A DNA stretch of 64,000 nt from NCBI RefSeq assembly GCF_016859285.1, contig NC_053415.1, forward strand, positions 12,334,501 through 12,398,500, given 5' to 3'. A model generated the notes under the pieces. That model saw nothing but the letters and a program-made list of their open reading frames with translations, was not told the origin of the DNA and made no database searches. A program made the translations under genes and the position numbers. Positions 24,250-37,910 of this stretch are shown here, piece after piece. The stretch is from Xiphias gladius. Its lineage: Eukaryota > Chordata > Actinopteri > Istiophoriformes > Xiphiidae. The stretch's first letter is position 1. Each line of letters opens with the position of its first letter.

Positions 24250-27200
24250 GTACAGTCTCTTACTTTTCTCCACAACAGGATAATAGTGTAATACTAGATT
24301 ACATTTTTGAGGTAAACCAACTATGCATTGAATGCACAGTGCCAGTCTTGCACGAAAGTGTGCGTTCATTTACTCATCTTAAATATTATTGTGAATGAAC
24401 AACTATGTTGCATAAATGGATTTGCATTCACTTCCCTGCTCTTGCCATCCATAAAAACAATTTACACGGTCTCCAAACTCAACTCCTGAAGACAAAGAAA
24501 AGAATAAGCTTAAATTTGTCAATCGCCCTCACAACAAGTTACTTCACTCATGAAAGACTGAAGTAAAGAAATGACTCAGTGGAAGGCATTTTTTTCCCTT
24601 TTATTTGGTGTTTGTTTCATTTGAAGAGGAAAACGAGCCATGACACTATTCAGTCCAAAATCTTTAATCCGTGACTATGGTAATGATTGCATGCTTCATC
24701 TCAGTGTATGCCATGGTGATTTGTAATTTAAACCCGATGATGAAGACTAGGGCTAAAGACAGAAACTCTCACTGTGGAGTTTTTAACCTTTTTTCCCATT
24801 TCACTGAGCACATCCACAGATTAGAGCCTTTTAAGGTTTCCTAATGAATATTGCCATGGGTCGCTCCTCTTTACTCAACACCTGAGTAAATAAGAAAACT
24901 TGCAAACTGAAAATAAAGTGTTAGATATGTCAAAGCCCCTAACCTACTTTCAGTAACTTACTTTCTACTGTTCCTACACAGTCTGTTAGAGCTTTACAGC
25001 AAGTGTTTTAATGCTCGTTTGGTGAAAGAGAAGGTCTGAAATTGCCTGTTTGTGATTTCACAGTTAATATTTCTTGATTAGTCTTTGGAAGTGTATTTAC
25101 TCACTGACCTCCATGATAAAAATACAGTAGAGAGAGAAAGTGCACCACTTGTAGGAGGATTTCATAACTACAGGTGTTATATACATTTTTTTCTGAAACT
25201 GTATTTAAGAATCAAAGCCCCCAGGAAATGACACGGTGACACCAGCCTCCCAGACTGCATTTCCTAAACAGCATTCTCATAAATACATATCTACTTTTAT
25301 CTAACTTTATCTTCGTCTTACACAGACAAACATACAAACCGTCTGCCCACACACAAGTGCACAGCCTTGCAAATCAATAATCCGAACAGTCAGTTTGTGC
25401 TGGTGGGGTCCATCTCTGCTGTGAAGGCTTTCATTATAGATGTGAAAGCTGGTCACTCGCTGCTGAGCGGTCCACAAATATGTCAGTGTCACTTAAAATT
25501 TATTCCATGACCCCATTCACACCTAGCAGTGCCTTGTGCTGATTTTAAACAAAGGAAACTCTCAGGAAGATTTCAACGCTGTGCTAACCAGTTTTCTCCA
25601 CACTTGTTTTTAATCACTTTATGTTTGCTAATAGTGTTTTGTCATGGGGTATGCCATGCAGCCCTGCACATAGGCTACTACAATTGCATTCCTTCCATTT
25701 GTCAAATTAGAGTAATTACACGTTTAATCATGAAATAGGCTGCGTGACATGGTGACTGTTTGGAGCAGGGAACTAGTGTGTCGTCATCTTAGTACTAGTT
25801 TTGTAATAATTGTAATAACTCGGTAAGAGTCTGATCTAAAATAATCTGCTGAGATCAGAGCAGGATACTGACCCATTTAGCAGAGTGCAACAAAATAAAA
25901 GCATCAATAAGAACCAAAACATCGGCAACTGGGTCCATTCAAATCCAAATCTTTACCAACATTATGTTTCTGTGCTTTCTGTTGGTCATTAGGAGCTCAT
26001 ACCCAAAGTAGGGTCAGAATGTAGACTTTGACACCCATTTTGGCTTTAAAACGTAAGTATTCACAGCTTGATAGTACTGTATAACATTTAAACTCACTCA
26101 TCTGACATTACTCATGTCATGACTCATCTGCGGAAATTCACTGTTTCGGTTTAACTGACTCCAGTGACATTTTTGAAATGACACTCCACCATTGCTTTTA
26201 AAAGAAATGCTGTTCCACAAATTTGGTATAATTTAAAATGAGCCCCAGCCTATCCAGCTAATCATGAACTCCACAGGGTGGAACCAGAGGACATCTGATT
26301 GAACACTGAGCAATGTGTTTTTCATTTCTTACTCATGGTTTGGAAAATTGAATTCATTTAAGATAATTATCTGTCTCAATATACTGCATAAAAGCCCAAG
26401 CGATTAACAAACCAATGTAGTCTACTTCTTACATTTTGTTTCGTATAATGTCAGAGAACTAGTTTGTGAAGTGTTAATGTATATTCACATATACATATAC
26501 ACATATTTATAGCTATATATCCACATCTATCTATATCTATATATATTATGTATGAGTTAATTAGCATAATAAACAAGTAGGATATGCAGTCCTGTACAAC
26601 TGCTTGTTATCAAATCCGATCATCTTAGGTCAACCAACCTGAACTCATCTTTATTCCCCTTCACTTTTCTAGAAGGCATTCAATATATATTTTTAAAAGT
26701 AAAGTGATACCTGATTAACCTGACTAAAGTGAACATGGCACACAAGGACAAGGATAAATACAGATCATTGAGGTTTTTAATAATCATCAACACGTTTATG
26801 TACAAAGCAAGCGATGTCATATTCAAATGTGACCAAAAAAAATTTAATCCTAAAATGCATTTTCTTATTTTTTTTGTCATTAAAACAGTTAAAGATTACC
26901 CCAGGGAATCAATTCAACAGTCCAACACTTTTGGTACAGTCAGTATAGTTACAGTTGGACAAAACTGTCACAGATTATCTTCCACAGTTAAACAGCCCTG
27001 GGTATAGAAGAAAAATGACATGGGAGGACTGATCCAGAATTATTTCCCAGGTGAAAATAAATGGGAGTTATGAGTGCAAGATTCCCTAAAAACCAGAAAA
27101 CCCTGATCCCTGCCAGTTTCCCCAAAAGCACCAAGTTTGTCTTTGTTCTTCAGTTATCCGATGGGACAAATGCTTACAGTGAAACATGGACCCTGTTTAC

Positions 27201-30200
27201 TCAGCTCACACAAAGGACCAAATACAGGCCAGGTAACAGTATCTACAGGTAAAGAAGAGATTAATCATGTTAGTGGATTAAATGAAAAGGGCTTGTTGGG
27301 TTTTTCATGGGTTTGAACATTACTACACAATCTTTTCGCTATAACAATTCTCTATTTGCCAACTGAATACAATGCTGCAATAAGATGATCAAATTTCAAG
27401 TGGTTATAATTCTTATTTTTTTTTAAAAAGGAAAAAAAAAAAAAAAAAAAAAGCAACTTGAGACCAAGAAGCTGATTGTCTAACACACGAAAACATTTAA
27501 CAGCGTCACAGCTCGGGAAATACTCAACTTATACATTAAGCCCTATAACCACTACAAGCCATTTGTTAATCCCCGGTGTAACAACATGAACAATGTTCTT
27601 CATGTGTGCCTCTAAAAAAATTGAATAAATGAAATTTATGAATAACGTAAACAGCCTAACAGAAAGACAATAGTCTCTCTTAAGTGTATTCAAAAACAGT
27701 TTTTAATCATGTATTCTGTCAAACAGTGAAACAGAAACGTTCTCCTAAACAAGCAATAATTACCTCAATTTACAGAATGAAGTTTAAGAGAATTTGCATT
27801 TTCACCCCTAATAAATTGTTAGACTGATATAGCTGAAGTCAACCAGATCTTAGTTGTGATCTGAATCTGGATTTTTAACACTAGTGTCGAGTGTTATGTT
27901 AGGTACTGTGCTGATGTCCAAACATCTAGGACATCCAAGACAGCCAACAACCACCACTGCTTTCAAATGACACTTGCTCCAAAAGTCAAATCCAGATGAC
28001 AAATGATAGAAACACAGACCTTTCAAATGTTTGTCCTACTTTTAAATTGTCATCATTGCAATTCCCTGCAAATAATAATATACAAGATGCTTTCTATGCA
28101 TCTTAAATTATATCGTATGGTCTTTTGCAAAACACTGAACAACTCATGTTAGGATGTTGGTATTAAAACTTTGCAAGATGAAATGTCCATTCAAATCTAC
28201 AGCAAACATGGTTCCTAGTTAGAGGAAATCCCAACAAAGCCCTAAATGAAAGACCAGGTTAGGGTCAAAGATTAGCTTGGTGTCATTTAAAATATAGGTA
28301 AAGAAATTCACACCCAGGGCAGTACTAACTGAATTATTTTTGTTTTGTGAACGGAGATGATCATCTTTCTCATAGCCAAAACTCAAACCTTCTTATAGCC
28401 AATATATTCATTTATTCCCTTCCTTGAAAATAAATCAGATCTGGAACCCTGTTCAAGGATTCACAACATGTTGACACTCTACAAATCACATGTGAGGTTC
28501 TACCAAAACTTTGTCTGCAATATTTGTTTATAAAACCAGGGACTAGAGGTAACCAAGGGAATACAGCAGAACAATGAGGCAATCTCCACTCAACACAATC
28601 GTTTAAGAAAGCATAAAAGTAAAACAAATTTAGAGAAACTAATCTTTTACAAAACACTCGCGCCACTAGTTAGTTTGGTTTGTTTCCTCTTCAGTCTTTA
28701 CGACAGTGACTGCTTGAACAAGCAGCAACACTGAGGGGTTGGTGGTGAAAATCACTATATACACACATACACAAACACACACTTCACATACAGACTCACT
28801 ATACAGTCATACAACTGTACACACGTCGGTGTGTCCAGTTTTTCTCAGTGGTATCACAGGTGACAGTCTGCCAGTCTCTCGCTCTCTCACACAAACAGAA
28901 ACAAACTGGGGAGCTGAGTGGGGCAGTGGCTGGTGCCGGTTCTCCTATATTGTAACTGTGACAACTAGGGTGCTCTTCTTCTTTGTGGTTTATGAGGCTC
29001 AGTCAGGTTATCTGGCTGCCAAAGGGAACTGTGGAAAGGTAGGTCCTCTTGTAAAGTATTTTTTACAATTTCCTTCAGTCCTTTGATGGGAGTGGCTGTG
29101 TGCAGAGAAAGGGGGAGAAAAGGTCAACGTTCGAACAGTCTGTGTAATTAGTTTGTATCAATTAGAGACAAAATCATCAATTAATGTGTACAGAAAACAA
29201 CATTAGGCTTCATATTAACTACAGCTGGTCTACATAATATCCAGATGAACTATTTAGTGTGGTGGTGAAAGGTTGATAGCATTTCCTTTGTTAGAAAACA
29301 TGAAGCAAGGGTTAATCTTCTGTGAAGAAAATGAACTACGGTTTAGGGGGCTTGGCAAATTGTTTAATTTAGCCAGTATCTTAGCAAAAGCTGGCACCAA
29401 AATCATGTGTTTCAGTACACGCATAATTCATGAGCATGATAAAACTACTGAAATTGTTGAGGGGAATTGTTATAAAGATAACAATCACAACGTGCAGCCC
29501 TTGAATTGATGGATGCCAAAGTGTAGTATTAAACTTGCCAAACTAATATGACATATAAATAATTTTCGTACAAAGCTTATGGTCAAGTATCAAGTAAAAT
29601 AACTAGGGGGCCAAAACAGCAGAGTGGGTCTTTTAACAGATGAAAATGTATGAGAAAACTTGGCTGGGTAAAAAAAAAAATAAAAACATCTTAAATAGTG
29701 AATAGGTTGATTGTATTTGAATGAGTTTAGGATAAATGACTTAATTAATCATAAGTATAACTAATGAAGGATGTAGGGACACAGTGGGAGTGCTAAGCCA
29801 AAGGGAAAGTCTATAAAGGAAAAGAAAGAATATTTCATATGCAAGTATGACCTGTTTTACAATGCTTTAAATAGGAACTGGAAGACAAAAGTGGAACAAC
29901 AAGCATTTAATTCATAGTGTTGCAGAATAAAGAAGTTGATTCCAAATTGAGATGGGCAATGAGTATGTTGCTACTGAATCAAGTATCGACTGGACAAGGT
30001 TGAAATTAGTTTAATAAGCTTAAAAATGTATATAGAAAAGTTTAATTCAGTTCCTAAAAAGCATAATTCAGTTGCTAGTATATCAGGTATGGAAAAGAGA
30101 ACTGAGGCATGTCAACTGCTTTTTAATATCAGTAATGTTTAAAAAAAAAAAAAATCCAATGTCCACAATAGAATGAAGTGAAATTAATAAAACACTTATT

Positions 30201-30263
30201 TAAAGACTGTCAAAAAAATGGATGAATAATGTTTGGAAATTTTACCGTGAGGGCTTGGCGGTT
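24250..30263. other. Spacer and possible long SON-like 3' UTR
   Basis: No coding frame with recognisable motifs. The minus-strand SON-like gene stops at 30264, so part of this interval must be its 3' UTR. On the minus strand AATAAA signals occur at 28416-28411 and 26655-26650, but none closer is obvious. In particular I did not find the G-patch or double-stranded-RNA-binding exons of SON here. A poly-A run lies at 27430-27452. Confidence 0.45.
28411..28416 (-). terminator. Candidate poly(A) signal for the SON-like gene
   Basis: TTTATT on the plus strand gives AATAAA on the minus strand, about 1.85 kb past the stop codon. A second candidate is at 26655-26650. Neither is proven. Confidence 0.25.
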
Positions 30264-33200
30264 TTAGCTTTCATCATCTGAGACGTGGGGTTTAGCAATG
30301 GCCATCTCCTCCTTGCTATTTGCAATCATCTTACACTTCTACAAAAACACAGAGAAAAACACATCCTTTACTTTGTACTGGCACAGGTACTGTATGTACA
30401 TATACATTCTGAAAAACACAAGCACATTTCTCAATCTTCAACAATTTTTCATTCAACATTGTTTCTATTGAACATGTACATTCACCCTATAATCACTCTC
30501 AACCAATAACACTCTTTGACACAGACCGATTTACCCCCCATTTACCTCAGTAAGCTCCTTGATGGTGTGTATGTTAGCCTGCTGAGTGACCTTCCTTTTT
30601 GCTTCCTCGATGTGGTCCAGGTTAAGAGTTGGTGTAGGGGGGGCGAGGCACGGGGGAGGCTTGTTAGTTATGGTAGGAAGTGGGGCAAGGGGAGGCATGG
30701 CCGCCAGGGCACCCATGTTGGTCAAGGCAGCTGTCATAGTAGCTGCTGTCATACTTGCCATAGCGGCACTCATGGTGATGTTTGACATGCTGGGCATTCC
30801 TGGAATATTGGGTATACCCATTGGACCCATGTTGGGCATATTCGGCATGTTGGGCATCCCCATGCCCATTGGGAGAGGTAAAGGTAGAGGTAAAGAGAGG
30901 GGGGCAGGAGATGGAGTGGGTAGGGGGAGCTGGAGGATGGCTTTTGGCCGAAGACTCTCAGGAATGGGAACCCCCGCCTTTGCACACATGGCAGCAGCGT
31001 TAGCCTTTGCTATCTCCAGCAGCTGGTCCTTATCTGAGGAAAGGGAGGGAGGAAGAGAGACATAAGGGAGGGGTAATGCAAAAAGGATAGGGAGGGTGGA
31101 TGGAGAGGGAAATAAAAAATAAGAGCAGTGTAAAACAAAGTATAAAAATCTAAGAACAAAACCATGTAGAATTGTTACATGAAAGTTCATAAATATTTGA
31201 TCACCAATGTAAATGTTAACTGACTTGAAAGTGATTGTCAATGGTTTCTATGTAATTGTTTTACCCAGTTCAGTGAGCCGTGGAGGAGTCTTGCTGGTGC
31301 TGCGTCGTGTCCGGGACCCTGAGCGGCGCTGTTTGCGCAGGATGAGAACTGGAGAGTGGCTAGGTTCCCTCTTCCACCTGTCCCGTCTATCGAACGAACG
31401 ACTGCGAAATACCGGGCGTCTCCCTCGACCCCTTGATCTAGACCTGCGTCTACGATCAGAGGAACGAGACCTAGATCGCCTGCTTCTGTCTCCTGACCTG
31501 GACCTTTTCTTTCGGCCTGTGGAGCGGCTCTTGGATCGCTTGCTCCTGTCTGTAGACTTGGATCTCCTCCTCCCTCTGGCATTGGGTGAACGGGTCCGGG
31601 ATCGCCTCTTGCGAATTGGAGTGCGAGACTTGGACCGGCGGGTTCTGGTTCGTGATTTTGAGGATGAACGCTTACGCCGTGTGGCTGAACGGGAGCGCCG
31701 CCGCCTGGCAGGAGATTTAGACCGTCGCTTTTTCCTTTCTAATGGAGAGACAGATTCTTTTTTCCTTACTGGAGACTTGGACCTGAGGAAAGGTGAATGA
31801 TAAGACTGATGAATACTTGTACACAACACTGCAACTTACTACAGTGGGACAGCAATTAAAGAACAATCAGACTTCCTTATATGTTGGGAGTTGATCCATA
31901 GAAACCCTGATTCATGATGAAGGATGGATGCATACACACACTAACACCACAAACCTGGATTTCTTCCTTCTTGATGTAGACTTGGATGTTGATCGTCGAG
32001 GCGATGAAGTTGAGCGTGAAAGTTTCCTGCGATCCATAGGTGACTGGGACTTGGACAGCTGCTTCTTCTGAACTTCTGGAGATGCTGAAAATGAGGAGCT
32101 TCTCTGGCGTTTAGATATCATTTTAACTGGAGAAGAAGAATCCTCTTCTTCATCTGAACCTTCGGAACAATTTGACCCATCTGGGTTAGGCTCTTGGGAA
32201 GCAGACCTGGACCTGGAAACATCTCGTTCAGTGGATGAGCTGGTACGCTCCCTCCGCTCCTTGTCATGGTTGGGAGCAATCTGCTCTTGCAGTTTTTCTG
32301 AGGAGCTCCCAGCTTGGGGGCTGGAGGCATCTGCCGAGGGCATGGGTTTCCAACCAACTGATGGTACATGTTAAATGACATGGCATAAATAATGTTAGGA
32401 CACTTTAAAAGGAACAAAATACTTGAATTTATCCACAAGAATTCAGCAAGATGTTAACTAGCAATTCTGATACGTTCGAAGGAATGAGGGGACGAGAATG
32501 ACTTGATTGTGACTTCTCACTGGAATCTAGTGATGAGTGGGGGTGATATATGAGACAGGATTCACTTTGGTTTTTGCAATGATAGTCAGACACTTTTAGT
32601 AACTGTGCAGATACAGCAATTATAGGAGCAAAATCAATTTGAGTTATAGTTTGCCTAAAACGAAGGAATGAAAAAAGTCTGACCTGCTGCAGCCGAAATT
32701 CCTTCACTTTCTCCAGCTGTCTGCTCTGCCTTAGGAGACAAAAGCTTCTTTGTTTTTACAGGAGAGGAAGATGTGGATCTGCCTGGGGAGGAGCTGTCAG
32801 ACTGCCCATCACTTGACTCAGACCTGGACCTGGACTTAGATCTGTTCAAGCCCACAGAGACTGATTTAGATTTTGACCTTCTTCCAGTCTTCTTGGGAGA
32901 TTTGGACCTCCTCTTGCCAGGTACAGGTGAGTGTGACTTTGACCGGTGCCTTCGAGTCAACGAGCGGGATTTGGAGCGTTTGCCAGACCTTGGTGGAGAA
33001 CGACTTCTCCTGGCAGGGGACCGAGAGCGTCTTCTGACTGGTGACCTGGATTTAGACCGCCGTCGGGAGGGAGGGGTTCTGGATTTGGTCCGTTTGCGGG
33101 GACTCCTGGATCTGGAGCGACGGCTGCGCTTGAGGACTACAATGGAACGGGATCGAGTCCGCCTGTTCCTGCGGATCGACCGGGAGCGTGAGCGGCGGGC

Positions 33201-36197
33201 TCTGGGGGGTGGTGACCTCCTACGTCGAGACAAGGATCGACTCCTGGAGCGCCTGCCTCCTGCACGTCTTGCCGGTGTTCGTGACCTGGAGCGACGAACA
33301 GGGCGTCTGGATCTAGAGCAGGAGCGGCGCATTCTAGTGATGGATCGTGACGGTGAACGCCTGCCAACTGCACCACCTCGTCTGGGTGATCGGGTCCTCG
33401 AGCGCCTTGTGCCTCCACGGGAACGCGACTCTGACCTTCGACCTCTCCTTGGAGACCGAGACAGAGAGGGAGATCTGCGCCCACCACGTTTAGGGGATCG
33501 TGAAACCTTTCTTTTAGGAGAGGGGGAACTCCGGCGTCGCTTTGGGGAAATAGACAAGGAATTTCTCCGCCGTTTAGGAGACTTGGACTTCCTTGGAGAC
33601 TTTGACACCTTCTTCTTGGGGGTGAGGGAGCGAGACGTGGACCGGGAATGACAGCTAGCTCTCTTGGGTGACTTGGGCGATGGGGAGAGCGACTTCCTCC
33701 AGGGTTTAGGGGACTGAGAGCGGGACTTAGAGCGGGACAGGTGCTGACTCTTCAGAGGAGTTGTAGACCGTTTTCCCTTTGAGGCTGATCTGGAATGAGT
33801 TCTTGACCGTTCTTTCATTGCTGTTGCTGTCTGAGCACCAGACTGCTGCCTATTTGGACTAGGTGTTGGTGAATGACTATGACTTGACCCAGACCTCTTA
33901 ATGTCTAGGCTCCTGGAAGGAGAAGGAGACGATGACCTGGATGTTTCGCGTTCCTTTACATTTGCTCTCTGAACTGAATTGGCCTGATCTTTCAGGTCTG
34001 GGTCATCTCTTGGGGTTGCACCTTCCTGTTTAGGGATGATGTCAGGCAGTTCCTGGGCATGGCTGAATGCACCATCTCCATGACTGCCCTCTGTCTTAAC
34101 CCTAACTGTGGCTGTCTGTGTTATCTCATCCTGGCCTGCAGAGGGCAGTCTCATATCCTTTTCTGATCCGTTGGTGTTACTGCCCTTCCCTCCAGTTGGG
34201 GACACATCTATATTTGAAATCTCCTCTTTCTTCACTCCAAGCAATTCAGGTTTCTTAATGAGGATGGGAACCCCCTTCTCCTCCCCTCGTTTTCCTTTTG
34301 AACCCAGTTTGGATACTGGTTCTTGCAGGTCAGATGCTGCAGCTGGAGAGTATTTGCCATCACCAGCTCCTTTACCTCCTTCACCTTCAGACTCAGAACC
34401 TGAAGCGGAGCTGCTTTCAGTTGGGGAGTGAGATGGGGATTTCTTTTCCTGCTTTTCATCTTTCTTCCTCTTCTTTTTCTTCTTCTTGGCAGCATGTCTT
34501 TTGTGTTTTTTGGATTTTGCATCTCCCTCCGTGTCCACACGATCTGAGGAGAAATGTTTTAATTATTTATTTTAAATCAAATAACAGGGGAATTAACACC
34601 TTTCCTTTCTAAGGAAAATGAATTATGTTTGTGTGTGAGGATCTCCTACCTGTAATTACATCCCTTTTACCTTCCTCCTTCAACCCAGCATGGTCTCCAG
34701 CTCCTGCAGCTGCTGCCAGTCTGGCACTACAAATACAAGGAAGAGTACACAGTTTACAAAATGTCCTTATTTGTGTGTAAAATTTAATCCCAATACAAAC
34801 AAAACACACTTTGGGTAAAGTACAGATATTTGTTATGGTAAGGATAAAAATCCACTAATATGGGAACCATATTCTAGAAAATTACATCTCTGTGAAAATG
34901 TCGCTTTGTGCCTAGTGCCCCCCGCCACACCTCGAATGAAAAAACGAAAGAACGAAAAAATGAATATTGTAATGTTATTTATGTCCAAAGATTATGAACA
35001 CAGCTTAAATATGAGATCTTAAGGACAAGAGATATGGAATTTTCACTAAGAATAGACTAGAAACCAGACTTTAAAACACACTGATGCAAAAATGTGCTTA
35101 CTGTTATTTATTTATATATATATATATCTATCTATCTATCTCTCACTTTGTTAGATAGATTGACTCTTATAAAATGTAAGCAAGATGCTTAATTTTGAAT
35201 GACTTCATCTATCGGGGCTCAGACAATAGTATGTTTGGTTTACTCATGACACTGGTAATGAAATTTTAAGTTTTTCTGACCTGGCCCTGGTGGTCCGGAC
35301 AGGTCTTGGTGGGGGTGGTAGTTCTACATCGGACTCCGCGCCAGATTCTGAACTGCTTTCCTTTTCACCCTTCCTCCTCCTCTTCTTCTTCTTGCTCTTG
35401 TGTTTTCTGTGCTTCTTGTTTTTCTTATGGGGCGGCTCGTTCCCTTCCTTGGCGTTCATGTCATCTTTCTCTGGTGCCTCATCCTCACCTGCACAGGGCA
35501 GTTAGTATTTCAGATTACACAAGTATTTGGCAAGTTCATAATATGTACAAAACCTAACGCAAGTTATTTCTCAAATGATTTGATTAGTGCTGCACTTAAG
35601 GTAAATTTACTAAATTTATTTTTGCTAATCTGAAGGCTTGTGTTGATTATCTTATTCTTTTACTGTGAACTGTTCCAAGGAATCCCGTGTAAACGGTTTA
35701 AGGTACACAAAGGGTGGGGTGATGTGTAGCTAAGGGACATTTGGCACACTGTTTTTTCCATAAAAAATTGAATACCCATAACAAGCCATGCCACAAGCAA
35801 CCGTACTAGTATATTTGGGTGACTTCTTTGTTTATAGTGATGAAAATGGCAAATGTAGGCTATTCCTGTAAGTATAGACGTAAGCTCATCCAAGAGCATC
35901 TGACATCTGTCCAACATGGAGCGTAAGATAAAAAAAATACAGCTGGAGAGTTGTTTGGAGAAAAAAAAACATCACTTGCCAAGTTATTCAAGTGTAACTG
36001 TCATGGTTTAAAATTGTTTCTGGACAACAATATTATTGTATGATACAGTGGCATAAACAAGAATGTTATACCTGAAATCTAGAGGGAAACTGCAGTAAAA
36101 TAAACTAAATCAAATTAGATAAAAACATTTAAATGATACAGATTTCTTTGTGTACCATCCATCACTCACCTGACGGGATGTCCACTGCACATTCCAT
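30264..36197 (-). CDS. son: SON-like RS-rich nuclear splicing protein, short form
   Basis: Coding exons: 36197-36170, 35488-35281, 34726-34671, 34543-32684, 32357-31955, 31782-31265, 31033-30546 and 30338-30264. All have GT/AG borders and matching phases; together they encode 1211 residues. The N-terminus (MECAVDIPSGEDEAPEKDD) is followed by Lys/His-rich HKKHK-type tracts. Residues about 97-1020 are Ser/Arg repeats, including RRPVFRSRSFDRRDRWKREP. The C-terminus carries DKDQLLEIAKANAAAMCAKA, a Pro/Met-rich insert (MPNMPNMPNMGPMGIP), then ELTEKCKMIANSKEE and KPHVSDDES before the stop. The LLEIAKANAAAMCAKAGVP and ELTEKCK...KPHVSD blocks are those of SON, a nuclear-speckle cofactor for splicing. 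Human SON continues after KPHVSDEE to a G-patch and a dsRNA-binding domain; here a TAA follows. It may be a short isoform or a shortened SON paralogue, so the symbol is provisional. Confidence 0.75.
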
Positions 36198-36266
36198 TGT
36201 GCCGATGTCCCTGATTTTATAAAAGGCCCCCTTAATGTCACTGGTGTGCTGCTCCCTCACTCAATA
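36170..36266 (-). other. SON-like start-codon exon
   Basis: An acceptor (CCTCCCCAG) ends at 36267 and the donor GTGAGT begins at 36169. The exon holds 69 bases of leader and the first 28 coding bases; ATG is at 36197-36195. Confidence 0.75.
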
Positions 36267-37549
36267 CTGGGGAGGGAAACAAAGGTACTGTAACTCAAGC
36301 AACAAAGAATGTAGCACCAACAAATGAAGTGATATACATTTCATAGCTATGCAACAGCAAAATGTAAGTAACGCCCCTTTGGTCTGGAGCAAAAATACCT
36401 GGGCAGTCATGCTTCTATGAGTATCTGAATGCCATTTATTTAATAGTTGACTGTCTGTCCTAAACTATATACATAGGGCGGACAAAATATTAGAAACACT
36501 TCTTAGTACAAAAGTGATCTTTAAAACCTTAATGAAGGTAGGATCTATTTCAAGTATGTTGTATGAGACTTCTGTGATTAAAACCAACAGTACAGACTAA
36601 AAATGTCCCAAGAAGATCTACAGAATCAGGATTGGCGCTGATCCATTTCCAATTCTTTGCAGTAACAAGGTGAAGAAAAATAAAAATACAATGAAAATAA
36701 AAAGGTTTGACCAAACATGGTATCATCTGTGTACTCTGTACAGTGTGCACCTGGCAAACCAGGTCACACCACTCTCCATTCAAAAACAGGTAGTGTGATA
36801 AATGCTGATATCAGAAGAAAACCTTCTGGCCATTGTGACATTTAATTTTCCCATCACATATTGTAGTCTCACCACAGGAACTTATATTTTCTGCTCAACA
36901 ACAACTTGACTGTTTGGCTGGCAAAACAGCGCGTACATAAGGATTTAATTTGATTCATTTGCATCAAGACAAAAAAAAGTGTTACCAAACCCTGCGCTGG
37001 ACTGAAAGTATTCGTTCTACAATCTTACAGCTTTAACCGAAACCGAAACTATTTTTTCATTATTTATTATTATCCGTAAATCAACAATACTAAAATTGAT
37101 ACCAACATTCGAGAATATGTAGCGGAAGCCAACGCATCTTGTGATCATTGTCGCTTCAGTTAATGCTAAAGCTAACCATCAAAGATATGGCTGCCAACAC
37201 GTTATTTTAGAATTCATGTAACGTTCATAAAGTTAGCCCTTATGTTCCCGATACATTATGACATACGGATAAATTACACAAAAAATGCAATTATTTATGT
37301 TAGGCAGAAGTTGCATGGATAAAAGAAGAAATAGAGAAAAACGTTTTAGGCAACCGAAGACCCTTCGTTAACACGTTAGATAACGCCAAACACTGTCGGG
37401 CCTGCATTGCCTCAGCTAGCGCTAACAGCCATTCACAGATCACTGCAGCGTGCATTAGCGAGCTAACGTTAGCTTAAGTTAAAAATAACGATGACTTTGC
37501 GGTTTTGATAAAATTGTTCCATTAAACACAAACTGTTCTGCACGCTTAC

Positions 37550-37910
37550 CAGTTAGACAACGTATAGGATGTAAGACCCAAACCTGCTGCCTCCAGGCCG
37601 CGGCCTAAGCGGCGCTTCACTGCCAACTCGTTCAGCTAGGACATTACCGCTAGCTCAGTTAGCACGCTCGTAGCTATTTAAATAGCTAGTTTGCTAAGAC
37701 ATTTAGCTGCTACTTTTTCCATCAACGCAGGCTCGTTCGCTCATTAAGGCTGCCGATCTGTAGCATATACTTACCCAGTTTATGTTCGATGGCTGCAATT
37801 CCTGTGTAGAAAATGCCAGATGGCTGCGGTCCTAAAATGTGCGGGACCAAACAATCGCTGAATATGCTAACCGTTAACGTTAACCAACTAACTGATCCGC
37901 CATGATGGGA
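37550..37910 (-). promoter_or_regulatory. SON-like promoter and alternative leader exons
   Basis: Two good donors face the start-codon exon: CTGG|GTAAGT ending at 37775 and AACTG|GTAAGC ending at 37550. This suggests two alternative non-coding first exons, or one leader of two exons. The area is relatively rich in CG and is studded with TAGC/GCTAAC palindromes (37461-37474, 37671-37688, 37873-37884). Transcription start positions are not visible. Confidence 0.5.

Noticed and set aside
31213-31800. 195-residue plus-strand open frame
   Set aside because: Again antisense to an RS-rich SON-like exon, with the same Leu/Asp/Arg composition.
32773-33651. 292-residue plus-strand open frame rich in Leu, Asp and Arg
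   Set aside because: It is the antisense of the SON-like RS repeat exon; AGR/TCN-rich coding DNA leaves the opposite strand open. It has no domain, and the minus strand has the supported exon.
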